Assembly: GCF_000359585.1 (NCBI RefSeq)
Contig: NZ_APMH01000026.1
Coordinates: 1 to 52,344 of the forward strand
Length of the DNA stretch: 52,344 bases
From: Clostridium tyrobutyricum DSM 2637 = ATCC 25755 = JCM 11008
GTDB taxonomy: Bacteria > Bacillota > Clostridia > Clostridiales > Clostridiaceae
Direction of reading: 5' to 3'
Shown here: positions 44,291-52,344 of the stretch, one piece after another
Layout of the letters: each line of letters starts with the position of its first letter
Position numbering within the stretch: the stretch's first letter is position 1
Notes under the pieces: model-generated
Seen by the model: only the letters and a program-made list of their open reading frames with translations
Told to the model about the DNA's origin: nothing
Database searches by the model: none
Made by a program: the position numbers and the translations under genes

Positions 44291-46174
44291 ATGTATAATC
44301 TGCTAGATAAATATAAAGACATAAATGATATAAAAAATATGGGATTTAAAGAAAAAATACAATTGGCTGAAGAAATAAGAAGGTTTCTAATAGATAAAGT
44401 TTCTAAAACCGGTGGGCATCTATCATCAAATTTAGGTGTGGTAGAGCTTACTATGTGTTTATTTGACGTATTTGATTTTAATAAGGATAAGATAGTTTGG
44501 GATGTTGGACATCAATCATATGTATATAAAATATTAACAGGCCGGAAAGGTGGTTTCGATACTTTAAGACAGTTTGGAGGAATGAGTGGATTTCCAAAAA
44601 CATCTGAAAGTAAATATGACTTTTTTCAAACAGGTCATAGTAGTACGTCTGTATCAGCAGCTTTAGGAATGGCAAGATCAAGAGATATTCAAAATAAAAA
44701 TTATAATGTTATTGCAGTTATAGGAGATGGTGCTCTTACTGGTGGAATGGCACTGGAAGCTTTAAATGATGTAGGATACAGGAAGACAAGATTGATTATA
44801 GTATTAAATGACAACCAAATGTCTATAGCACATAATGTAGGCGGCGTATCACGATATTTAAATAAATTGAGACTTGATCCTAAATATAATAAATTAAAGC
44901 AGGATGTTGAAAATGCACTTAAAAAGATACCTAATATAGGACCGGGAATGGCAAAATATTTAGAAAAGTTTAAAAATGGAATAAAACAAATGATTGTACC
45001 TGGAATGTTTTTTGAGGATATCGGACTTAAATATTTAGGACCTATAGATGGACATAACATTAAAGATTTGGTTGAAGTATTTACTATGGCAAGAAAAATA
45101 AATGGACCTGTAGTGATACATGTTGTTACAAAAAAGGGAAAAGGATATAAATTTGCAGAAAAGAATCCAGGAAAATTTCATGGAATAGGACCATTTGACT
45201 GTTCTAATGGTGAAATAGCAGTATCTTCTACAGAGACGTATTCTAAGGCTTTTGGAAATAAGCTTATGGAAATTGCTAAAAAAAATTGTAAATTAGTTGC
45301 TGTAACTGCTGCAATGAGAGATGGTACAGGATTAAAATCCTTTTCCAATAAGTTCCCTGATAGATTTTTTGATGTGGGAATTGCAGAACAACACGCGGTA
45401 ACTTTATGTGCAGGTATGGCAAGAACTGGACTTAAGCCTGTTTTTGCAGTATATTCTACATTTCTCCAAAGGGCGTATGATCAGATTATTCACGATGTCT
45501 GTATACAGAAATTATCTGTTATATTTGCAGTTGACAGGGCTGGAATTGTGGGGGCAGACGGAGAGACGCATCAAGGAATATTTGATCTTTCGTATTTGAC
45601 TCAAATGCCAAATATGAAAGTAATGTGCCCTAAGTGTACTGATGAGATCGGATATATGCTTGATTTTGCACTTGAACAAGAAGGACCGGTAGCTATAAGA
45701 TATCCAAGAGGTGGGGATAATGTATGCTTGAAGCCTATTAAAGAATTTAAGCTTGGAAAATGGGAGAGGATAGAAGGGCATGGTAAAATAGCATTAATTG
45801 CTGAAGGAAAAATGATTCAATATGCTATTCTAGCTAGGAGAAAATTAATTAAGATTGGAATAGACGTAATAGTAATAAATGCCTGCTTTGTAAAACCTAT
45901 AGATGAGGAAATGATAAATACTTTAGTTGAGAATAATATAGACATAGTGACTATAGAAGATAATATAGTAAGGGGAGGTATGGGATCCTATATATTGGAG
46001 TATATAAATTCACTGCAAAACCATATTAAAGTCATAAATTTGGGATTTAAAGATGAATTCATACCTCATGGTAAACCTGAAATATTGTATAAAATATATG
46101 GATTGGATGCTGAAGGAATAAAGACCAGCGTATTGAAAATTGTAAGTGAGGGAGTTAACTATGGCGCAAAATAA
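44291..46174 (+). CDS. dxs: 1-Deoxy-D-xylulose-5-phosphate synthase
   Basis: Thiamine-diphosphate enzyme joining pyruvate and glyceraldehyde 3-phosphate, first step of the MEP isoprenoid route. About 627 residues. Signatures are [32 protein letters not shown], the TPP-binding [18 protein letters not shown]...[18 protein letters not shown]-like [38 protein letters not shown] and [12 protein letters not shown] 44291 follows AAAAGGATAG and gives the usual N-terminus ([17 protein letters not shown]); the ATG at 44249 has no ribosome site. Confidence 0.96.
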   Translation: MYNLLDKYKDINDIKNMGFKEKIQLAEEIRRFLIDKVSKTGGHLSSNLGVVELTMCLFDVFDFNKDKIVWDVGHQSYVYKILTGRKGGFDTLRQFGGMSGFPKTSESKYDFFQTGHSSTSVSAALGMARSRDIQNKNYNVIAVIGDGALTGGMALEALNDVGYRKTRLIIVLNDNQMSIAHNVGGVSRYLNKLRLDPKYNKLKQDVENALKKIPNIGPGMAKYLEKFKNGIKQMIVPGMFFEDIGLKYLGPIDGHNIKDLVEVFTMARKINGPVVIHVVTKKGKGYKFAEKNPGKFHGIGPFDCSNGEIAVSSTETYSKAFGNKLMEIAKKNCKLVAVTAAMRDGTGLKSFSNKFPDRFFDVGIAEQHAVTLCAGMARTGLKPVFAVYSTFLQRAYDQIIHDVCIQKLSVIFAVDRAGIVGADGETHQGIFDLSYLTQMPNMKVMCPKCTDEIGYMLDFALEQEGPVAIRYPRGGDNVCLKPIKEFKLGKWERIEGHGKIALIAEGKMIQYAILARRKLIKIGIDVIVINACFVKPIDEEMINTLVENNIDIVTIEDNIVRGGMGSYILEYINSLQNHIKVINLGFKDEFIPHGKPEILYKIYGLDAEGIKTSVLKIVSEGVNYGAK

Positions 46175-46985
46175 AGAGAGATTGGATATACTTTTAGTAA
46201 ATAAGGGTATGTTTGAATCAAGGCACAGAGCACAGGCAAGCATAATGGCAGGTGAAATATTTGTAGAAGGTAGTAGAGTGGATAAATGTGGACAAAAGAT
46301 TAAAATAAATTCCAATATAGAATTTAGAGGAAATAAAATGCCATTTGTTAGTAGAGGAGGATTAAAGTTAGAAAAGGCTGTCAATAATTTTAATATAGAT
46401 TTAAAGAATAATATATGCTTGGATATAGGAGCGTCTACTGGTGGTTTTACAGATTGTATGTTACAAAATGGTGCTGCTAAAGTGTATGCTATAGATGTAG
46501 GATATGGACAATTTGCATGGAAGCTTAGAATAGATAAGAGAGTAGTTTGTATGGAAAGAACAAATATAAGATATGTAAAATTTGAAGATATAGGACAATA
46601 TGCAGGTTTTGCAAGTATTGATGTATCTTTTATATCTCTTGAGAAAGTCATTCCAACAGTTTTAAATTTATTGGACAGTTATGGAAAAGTAATGGCCCTT
46701 ATAAAGCCACAATTTGAAGCAGGCAGGGAAAAAGTTGGCAAAAAAGGTGTAGTTAGAGAAAAATCTACTCATATTGAAGTTATAAATACAATTGTAGATT
46801 TTATAAAACAAATTGATCTCAATATAATTGGACTTGATTATTCACCGATAAAAGGTCCTGAGGGAAATATAGAATATTTAATTTATTTTACAAAGGAAAA
46901 GAATTTTAGTGAGTCCTTTAAAAAAACGGATGTGGCATATACGGTCAATCTAGCACATCATGAGTTAAACGGAGAGGAACTATGA
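46161..46985 (+). CDS. tlyA: TlyA family rRNA (cytidine-2'-O)-methyltransferase
   Basis: Methylates ribosomal RNA; some homologues are also called hemolysins. About 274 residues: N-terminal S4 domain ([31 protein letters not shown]), then the FtsJ-like methyltransferase with [13 protein letters not shown] motif [54 protein letters not shown] and [19 protein letters not shown] 46161 is preceded by GAGGGAG; the GTG at 46146 begins within that site. Follows dxs as in B. subtilis (yqxC). Confidence 0.94.
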   Translation: MAQNKERLDILLVNKGMFESRHRAQASIMAGEIFVEGSRVDKCGQKIKINSNIEFRGNKMPFVSRGGLKLEKAVNNFNIDLKNNICLDIGASTGGFTDCMLQNGAAKVYAIDVGYGQFAWKLRIDKRVVCMERTNIRYVKFEDIGQYAGFASIDVSFISLEKVIPTVLNLLDSYGKVMALIKPQFEAGREKVGKKGVVREKSTHIEVINTIVDFIKQIDLNIIGLDYSPIKGPEGNIEYLIYFTKEKNFSESFKKTDVAYTVNLAHHELNGEEL

Positions 46986-47845
46986 AAAATATAGGAATTA
47001 ATGTGAATTCAACTAAGGATCCTCAATATAAAATGCTGGATTTTATTATAAAAAATATTTATAGTGTAAGTAGAGATGTAAATATAAAAACTTATAAGGA
47101 CTGCGTTGGACTTAATGCAGAAGAAAGCAATAAATTAGATGTAATAATAGTTCTTGGTGGAGATGGAACTATATTAAATACTTCAGGAAAAATTCTGGGA
47201 TCAGATACGCCTATACTTGGAGTAAATATAGGACATCTTGGATTTTTGACTCAGATAGAAGTAAATAGTATAGAACCTGCACTTAAGAGCTTTTTTAAAT
47301 CAGAATATGTAATGGAAGAAAGAAGCATGATTGAATGTAGTTTTAATACTGAATCTGGAATTAAACACTATCATGGATTGAATGATGTAGTATTATATAA
47401 AGGTATCAAAAACAGAATTGAAAAATATGATGTTTTTGTAGACAATAAATTTTATAATAGTTTTAACGCAGATGGAATTATAGTATGTACGTCTACTGGA
47501 TCTACAGCATATAATTTGTCTGCAGGAGGACCTATAGTTTACCCGTCTTTAGATGCCTTCTGCCTGACACCTATGTATTCTCAATTTTTAACTGCTAGAA
47601 CTATTGTATTGAATAATAATAGTTTGATTACTGCAAAAGTAAGGAAAAATACTGGAAATATATTTCTGTCTGTAGATGGACAGGAATGGATTAATATAAG
47701 TGGATCAGTGGATGTAAATATTACTAAATCTAAGTATACTAGAAAATTAATAAGATTCAGTAACAATTCTTTTTTTAAAACTCTCAGAAATAAACTTACT
47801 TTTAGTAGGGAAGAAGGTGAAATTAAAAAGTATGAAGATGACTAG
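46982..47845 (+). CDS. nadK: NAD kinase
   Basis: Phosphorylates NAD to NADP. The 287 residues have the diacylglycerol-kinase-like nucleotide motif VLGGDGTILNTSG (near 60), GVNIGHLGFLT, and NADGIIVCTSTGSTAYNLSAGGPIV (near 160), all diagnostic. ATG overlaps the tlyA stop (ATGA), so the genes are coupled. Its insertion between tlyA and argR is common in clostridia. Confidence 0.97.
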   Translation: MKNIGINVNSTKDPQYKMLDFIIKNIYSVSRDVNIKTYKDCVGLNAEESNKLDVIIVLGGDGTILNTSGKILGSDTPILGVNIGHLGFLTQIEVNSIEPALKSFFKSEYVMEERSMIECSFNTESGIKHYHGLNDVVLYKGIKNRIEKYDVFVDNKFYNSFNADGIIVCTSTGSTAYNLSAGGPIVYPSLDAFCLTPMYSQFLTARTIVLNNNSLITAKVRKNTGNIFLSVDGQEWINISGSVDVNITKSKYTRKLIRFSNNSFFKTLRNKLTFSREEGEIKKYEDD

Positions 47846-48284
47846 GCACACAAAAATACTTGAGATTATTAATTTAAAAGATATAGAAACTCAAGAAGAA
47901 TTGGCAGATCAGTTGAGAAAAAGTGGAATGAATGTAACACAGGCAACTGTATCCAGAGATATAAAGGAGTTAAAACTTATAAAAGTATTATCTGAAAGTG
48001 GAAGGTACAAATATGCTACCATAAATCATACAGAAAAATTTTTACCTAATAAGCTGGCATCTATATTTTCTCAAACAGTTATAGGAGTTGAAAATGTAGA
48101 AAATTTTGTAGTGCTAAAGACAATCTCAGGATCTGCAAATGCAGCGGCAGAAGCAATAGATTCATTAAGTTTTGTAGGAATTGTAGGTACTATAGCTGGA
48201 GACAATACAATATTTGTATTGGCAAGAGATCGGGAAAAGGCTAGGGATATAACTCAGAGAATGAAGAAAATGATTTATAAATAA
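47832..48284 (+). CDS. argR: Arginine repressor ArgR
   Basis: Arginine-responsive hexameric regulator of arginine synthesis and catabolism. About 150 residues: winged-helix N-terminus (LEIINLKDIETQEELADQLRKSGMNVTQATVSRDIKELKLIKV) with the TVSRDIKEL recognition helix, and the oligomerisation/arginine-binding C-terminus (TISGSANAAAEAIDSLSFVGIVGTIAGDNTIFVLARD). It overlaps the end of nadK by 14 bp. ATG 47832 and ATG 47838 are both possible. No argR target genes are in the window. Confidence 0.95.
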   Translation: MKMTRHTKILEIINLKDIETQEELADQLRKSGMNVTQATVSRDIKELKLIKVLSESGRYKYATINHTEKFLPNKLASIFSQTVIGVENVENFVVLKTISGSANAAAEAIDSLSFVGIVGTIAGDNTIFVLARDREKARDITQRMKKMIYK

Positions 48285-48296
48285 GGAGGATTGTTT

Positions 48297-49994
48297 ATGC
48301 TTCTCCAATTAAATATAAATAATTTTGCACTTATAGAAAATCTTACGGTTTCTTTTGGAGTTGGTTTTAATGTGTTATCAGGTGAAACAGGGGCTGGTAA
48401 ATCAATACTTATTGATGCTATAAATTATATTATTGGCAATAAGTTTAATAGGGACTTAATAAGAATAGGAGAAAAAAAGACTTTTGTAGAGGCTGTTTTT
48501 ACTATTGAAAATCCAAAGACTAAAGAAATTTTAATTTCAAAAGAAATAGAGTTTGAAGAAGATTTGCTTATAATAAGTAGAGAAACTTTTCAATCTGGAA
48601 GAAGTATAGCAAAAGTTAATGGAAAATCAATTTTACTTGCAGAACTAAAAGATATAACTTGTACAATACTTGATATACATGGACAACATGAAAATCAAAA
48701 TCTATTACTATGGGAAAATCATATTAATTATGTAGATGATTATGGAGAGGATTCCATCAAGGCTTTAATAGAAAATTATAGTGAAAATTATAAAAAATTA
48801 TATGAAATAAAAAACAAAATAAATAGACTTTCTGGTAATAATGGAGATAGAAAGAAAATAAGTGATTTTTTAAAATATCAGATAGATGAAATAAATTCTG
48901 CAAATTTGAAAGAAGAAGAAGAAAATGAGTTGAATAAAAAATTTAAATTACTTTCTTCATCAGAAAAGATAAATAATACATTAAATAATTGTTATACAAA
49001 TCTTTACAGCGGATTTGAAAATAAAAAGTCTATTCAAGATGAGCTTGGCAATATAATAAAAGATATTAGTTCTATAAAAAACATAGATAATAAAATAGAA
49101 AATATACATAAACTTCTTGAAGATGCCTATTATAATATAGAAGAGTCTGTAGATGAAATTAGAAGTATAATTGCCAATAATAGTTATGACGAAAAGGAAT
49201 TGGAATATATAAATAACAGACTTTATGAAATTAGTGGATACAAAAAAAAATACGGGAATACTATAAAAGATATATTAGAGTATAGAAAAAAAATATCAAA
49301 TGAGTATAAAGAAATTATAGACAGCGAAGATATAATAAATGAATTAAAAAAAAGTCAATATATAGTACAGGAAAAATTAAAGATACAAGCAAGAAAAATT
49401 CATGTTGAACGATGTAATGTATCCAAAGTATTGGAAAACAAAGTAAAAGCTGAATTGAAATTTATAGGGTTGGAAAAGAGCATATTTAAAATAAAAATTG
49501 ATTTACAAGACAAATTTATGGAAAATGGAATGGATATAGTTCAGTTTTATATATCTACAAACCCTGGGCAACCGCTGAAACCTCTTGAAAAAATTGTATC
49601 AGGAGGTGAACTTTCGAGAATAATGCTGGCATTAAAAACTGTTTTTGTAGATAAAGATAAAATTTCTTCTGTAATATTTGATGAAATAGATACAGGTATA
49701 AGTGGAAGAATAGCTCAGCGTACAGCGGAAAAAATGTATGCCATATCCAAAAAACATCAAGTGCTTTGTGTAACACATTTACCTCAGATAGCAGCTATAT
49801 CTGATACGCATTATTTGGTTCTAAAGGATGTACATAACAACAACACTTATACTAGAATAAAAAAGCTAAATAATGAAGAGAAAGAACATGAACTTGCGAA
49901 AATGCTTGGAGGTTCTGAAGTTACCGAAATTACACTGGCACATGCAAAAGAACTTATAAAAATGGCTGATGCCAAAAAAAAGTTATATAGTTAA
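48297..49994 (+). CDS. recN: DNA repair protein RecN
   Basis: SMC-like ATPase that organises DNA ends in recombinational repair. About 565 residues: Walker A GETGAGKSILIDAI near 30-43, IDIHGQHENQNLL-type Q-loop region DIHGQHENQNLL, long helical coiled coil (about 160-370), signature GGELSRIMLALKT and Walker B SVIFDEIDTGISG near 460, followed by QVLCVTHLPQIAAISDTHYLV. ATG 48297 follows AAGGAGG at 7 bp; TTG 48291 is nearer to that site. A terminator follows. Confidence 0.96.
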   Translation: MLLQLNINNFALIENLTVSFGVGFNVLSGETGAGKSILIDAINYIIGNKFNRDLIRIGEKKTFVEAVFTIENPKTKEILISKEIEFEEDLLIISRETFQSGRSIAKVNGKSILLAELKDITCTILDIHGQHENQNLLLWENHINYVDDYGEDSIKALIENYSENYKKLYEIKNKINRLSGNNGDRKKISDFLKYQIDEINSANLKEEEENELNKKFKLLSSSEKINNTLNNCYTNLYSGFENKKSIQDELGNIIKDISSIKNIDNKIENIHKLLEDAYYNIEESVDEIRSIIANNSYDEKELEYINNRLYEISGYKKKYGNTIKDILEYRKKISNEYKEIIDSEDIINELKKSQYIVQEKLKIQARKIHVERCNVSKVLENKVKAELKFIGLEKSIFKIKIDLQDKFMENGMDIVQFYISTNPGQPLKPLEKIVSGGELSRIMLALKTVFVDKDKISSVIFDEIDTGISGRIAQRTAEKMYAISKKHQVLCVTHLPQIAAISDTHYLVLKDVHNNNTYTRIKKLNNEEKEHELAKMLGGSEVTEITLAHAKELIKMADAKKKLYS

Positions 49995-50008
49995 CAGGTA
50001 TATAAAAC

Positions 50009-50057
50009 AAATCATTTCAAATAAAAGAAGTAGATCCTTTTTTGAGATGATTTTTTA
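50009..50057 (+). terminator. Terminator after recN
   Basis: Outer stem of AAATCATTTCAAA (50009-50021) with TTTGAGATGATTT (50041-50053, one G-T wobble), an inner AAAG/CTTT pairing, and a terminal TTTT run. Confidence 0.75.
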
Positions 50058-50190
50058 TTGCTTTTTTGAAAAAATTAGATTAAAAATCAATACATTTACT
50101 TTTAATGAAAGTATATAATAGCATAATAAAATATTTAAAAGGGCAACTTAAGCTTAGAAAAAAGTGATACAGACAGGAGGCAAACAGAGC

Positions 50191-51384
50191 ATGAAAAATT
50201 TTTTAAATAGATATTTATATTATATTTTAGTTCCTATCCTGTTTATTATGCTAATTACTTTTTACGAAGCTCAAAATATACCTGCAACTATATTTTTAAG
50301 AGAAAATGATACTGTAAAACAAAATATGTTTTTGAAAGTAAAAGGCATGAATAAAAAAACAGATAGAAATGCAAGCGTAAACTTATTAGGTGTTGTTCCT
50401 GTAGGATCAGTATCTATAAAATCAGTTAAAGAAAATATGTTATTATATCCAGGAGGGCAACCTATAGGTGTTAAATTAAATACTCAGGGTGTATTAGTTG
50501 TAGCTCTGTCTGATGTTACTACAAAAAATGGTAAAATTATAAGCCCTGCTGCTTCAAGTGGAATACAGATAGGTGACGATATATTGAAAATAAATGATGT
50601 TACTATTAAAAGTGGAGAGCAAACAAGAGAGGAAATAGATAGAAGTGAAGGTAAGAATATAAAAATTTTATTAGATAGAAAAGGTGAAAAAATAGAAAAA
50701 ATATTAAAGCCGGTGAAAAGTTTGGAGGATAATGGTTACAAAATAGGTCTATGGATAAGAGATTCTACTGCGGGTGTTGGAACACTTACTTTTTATGATA
50801 AAGAAAGTAATATGTTTGCTGCATTAGGTCACCCTATAACTGATATTGATACTGGAACTATACTAAAAGTAAATTCTGGTGAAATAGTATCTTCATCAAT
50901 TGTATCTATAAAAAAAGGTGCCAAGGGAAATCCAGGGGAGTTAAAAGGAATATTTGTAAATGAAAATAATACTTTGGGAAATATATATAAAAATACCCAG
51001 TGCGGAGTATTTGGTAAAGGAAATAATCAACTTGAAAATAAAAAATTGGCCCCTATGAAAATAGGACTTAGAAGCGAAATAAAAGAAGGACCTGCGAAAA
51101 TATTGACAACAATAGGTAAAGAAGGAGTAAAATCATACGATATTAAAATTGAAAAACTTCTTGCTCAAGATGTTCCTGGACCTAAGAGTATGGTAATACG
51201 AGTTACAGATAAAGAATTGCTCGAAAAGGCTGGCGGAATAGTTCAAGGTATGAGTGGAAGTCCTATAATTCAGAATGAAAAAATTGTAGGTGCAGTGACA
51301 CATGTACTTGTAAATAAACCAGATGTAGGTTATGGTATATATATAGAATGGATGTTAAATGATGCAAATTTATTGGAAAAATAA
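50191..51384 (+). CDS. spoIVB: SpoIVB serine peptidase
   Basis: Forespore-secreted protease that triggers pro-sigma-K processing in B. subtilis. About 397 residues: N-terminal membrane segment (YLYYILVPILFIMLITF), a PDZ domain (about 100-185, SDVTTKNGKIISPAASSGIQIGDDILKINDV), then the S55 protease domain with the histidine in MFAALGHPITDIDTGT and the catalytic serine in IVQGMSGSPIIQNEKIVGAVTHVLV. ATG 50191 is chosen, with AGGAGG upstream. Position between recN and spo0A is universal in spore formers. Confidence 0.96.
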   Translation: MKNFLNRYLYYILVPILFIMLITFYEAQNIPATIFLRENDTVKQNMFLKVKGMNKKTDRNASVNLLGVVPVGSVSIKSVKENMLLYPGGQPIGVKLNTQGVLVVALSDVTTKNGKIISPAASSGIQIGDDILKINDVTIKSGEQTREEIDRSEGKNIKILLDRKGEKIEKILKPVKSLEDNGYKIGLWIRDSTAGVGTLTFYDKESNMFAALGHPITDIDTGTILKVNSGEIVSSSIVSIKKGAKGNPGELKGIFVNENNTLGNIYKNTQCGVFGKGNNQLENKKLAPMKIGLRSEIKEGPAKILTTIGKEGVKSYDIKIEKLLAQDVPGPKSMVIRVTDKELLEKAGGIVQGMSGSPIIQNEKIVGAVTHVLVNKPDVGYGIYIEWMLNDANLLEK

Positions 51385-51411
51385 TTGTTTCCAAAAATCT
51401 AGCTTAATTTT

Positions 51412-51438
51412 ACAAGATAGCAGTTTTTGCTATCTTGT
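51412..51438 (+). terminator. Hairpin between spoIVB and spo0A
   Basis: A perfect 11-bp stem (ACAAGATAGCA at 51412-51422, loop GTTTT, complement at 51428-51438). The downstream T-run is interrupted, but placement suits a terminator that insulates spo0A. Confidence 0.7.
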
Positions 51439-51482
51439 GATTCTTTATATTTTATAAAAATGGAAAAAAATTTTTTTATTAA

Positions 51483-51509
51483 GAAGGAATTAAAATTCTT
51501 TTGTCGAAT
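51483..51509 (+). promoter_or_regulatory. Sigma-H promoter with overlapping 0A box upstream of spo0A
   Basis: GAAGGAATT (51483-51491), an 11-bp spacer and GTCGAAT (51503-51509) match the sigma-H consensus. TGTCGAA (51502-51508... centred on the -10) is the Spo0A binding sequence and overlaps the -10. This predicts sigma-H transcription with direct Spo0A feedback. It is 51 bp before the ATG. Confidence 0.8.
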
Positions 51510-51560
51510 TTATTATTTGTTAACAACTGGGAATTTATTAATAAAAGGGGAGTAAAATAT

Positions 51561-52344
51561 ATGGAAGAATCAAAGATAAGTGTAGTTATTGCAGATGATA
51601 ATAAGGAATTTTGTAATATTCTCAATGATTATTTATTAAATCAAAGGGACATTGTAGTTACAGGTACTGCTAAAGATGGGCTTGAAGCATTAGAATTAAT
51701 ACAGGAAAAAAGGCCAGACTTAGTAGTATTGGATATAATTATGCCCCATCTTGATGGATTAGGAGTTCTTGAAAGGCTAAATAATATGGATATTAACCCT
51801 TTACCGAGAGTAATCGTGCTTTCAGCAGTAGGTCAGGATAAAATAACCCAAAGGGCTATAAATCTGGGAGCAGACTATTATGTAGTAAAACCATTTGACA
51901 TGGATGTATTTACTAAAAGAATACGACAAATGTTTAATAATGATATAGCTAATAGTAGTGAGAGCAAGAAAACGGTATTGATGTCAGATAATCCGCAAAT
52001 TAGCTATTCCAAAAGTACACCGGATAGTTTAGAACAAGAAATAACAAATATTATACACGAAATAGGTGTTCCAGCTCATATAAAAGGGTATATGTATTTA
52101 AGGGAAGCTATAACTATGGTAGTAAATAATATGGAGTTATTATCTGCGGTTACTAAAGAATTATATCCATCCATAGCTAAAAAATATAATACTACAGCCA
52201 GCAGAGTTGAAAGGGCTATAAGACATGCTATTGAAGTAGCGTGGTCAAGGGGACAAGTTGAAACTATAAATAAAATTTTTGGTTATACTATACATAATGA
52301 TAAAGGTAAACCAACAAATTCAGAATTTATAGCTATGGTTGCAG
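51561..52344 (+). CDS. spo0A: Spo0A response regulator (3' end outside window)
   Basis: Master regulator of sporulation and, in clostridia, of solvent and stationary-phase genes. 261 codons are present; roughly ten are probably missing. The receiver domain has the acidic pair in [10 protein letters not shown] (D12, D13), the phosphorylated aspartate at D58 in [19 protein letters not shown] and KPFD. After a linker (about 127-145), the DNA-binding domain carries [17 protein letters not shown] and the recognition helix [20 protein letters not shown], which is nearly invariant in Spo0A. ATG 51561 follows AAAGGGGAG. Confidence 0.97.
   Translation, partial: MEESKISVVIADDNKEFCNILNDYLLNQRDIVVTGTAKDGLEALELIQEKRPDLVVLDIIMPHLDGLGVLERLNNMDINPLPRVIVLSAVGQDKITQRAINLGADYYVVKPFDMDVFTKRIRQMFNNDIANSSESKKTVLMSDNPQISYSKSTPDSLEQEITNIIHEIGVPAHIKGYMYLREAITMVVNNMELLSAVTKELYPSIAKKYNTTASRVERAIRHAIEVAWSRGQVETINKIFGYTIHNDKGKPTNSEFIAMVA

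Noticed and set aside
50111-50128. Possible sigma-F/sigma-G promoter for spoIVB (GTATA and CATAATA)
   Set aside because: The two elements are only 6 bp apart, and no suitable -35 lies 16-18 bp before CATAATA. spoIVB should be forespore-controlled, but I cannot point to the element.

Overview
The window reads as a chromosomal segment of a low-GC, endospore-forming Firmicute, most likely a Clostridium sensu stricto. Three things point there. The DNA is very AT-rich, with strong purine-rich ribosome binding sites and many TTG/GTG starts. There are sporulation genes throughout: spoVD, spoVE, the whole spoIIIA operon, spoIVB and spo0A. The gene order follows the Bacillus/Clostridium backbone (spoIIIA-yqhY-nusB-xseAB-ispA-dxs-tlyA-argR-recN-spoIVB-spo0A). 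I cannot name the species from sequence alone. No rRNA, tRNA, CRISPR, IS element or prophage gene was seen.

Layout. (1) 26-1126, minus: ychF. (2) 1268-13449: a division and cell-wall (dcw) cluster, mraZ-rsmH-ftsL-spoVD-murE-murF-mraY-spoVE-ftsQ-DUF881-sbp-DUF881. Upstream of it lie a sigma-H-type promoter and three 10-bp-phased MraZ boxes. murD, murG, murC, ftsA and ftsZ are absent from the cluster. (3) 13576-19677: yggS-sepF-yggT-ylmH-divIVA, a terminator, then aroB-mtnN-lspA-rluD-like, ending at a bidirectional terminator. (4) 19712-24270, minus: pyrR-uraA-xth, with a recognisable PyrR attenuator, and rqcH. (5) 24418-26300: dapF and a lipoprotein. (6) 26486-32787: a ten-gene type IV pilus operon. 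It has an ATPase, a platform protein, a major pilin and four minor pilin-like proteins in comG order, followed by PilM-, PilN- and PilO-like genes. (7) 32987-40754: an M24 aminopeptidase, efp, a zinc-ribbon protein and spoIIIAA-AH. (8) 40844-49994: Asp23 family, nusB, xseA, xseB, ispA, dxs, tlyA, nadK, argR and recN. (9) 50191-52344: spoIVB, and spo0A cut by the window end. spo0A is preceded by a sigma-H promoter that overlaps a 0A box.

How the genes work together. The dcw block makes lipid-linked peptidoglycan precursors and the septal synthase pair (SpoVD/SpoVE with FtsL/FtsQ). SepF and DivIVA act at the membrane and poles. Sigma-H-type promoters in front of both mraZ and spo0A suggest that wall/septum synthesis and the sporulation master regulator are raised together at sporulation onset. 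SpoIIIA and SpoIVB later serve mother cell-forespore communication. The MEP-pathway enzyme Dxs and IspA supply prenyl precursors, including those for undecaprenyl carriers. The pilus operon is the main accessory module and the most interesting protein-coding block. I saw no wholly novel system. The best leads are the regulatory architecture at mraZ, the hybrid comG/PilMNO operon, the dxs leader hairpin and the odd leader of efp.
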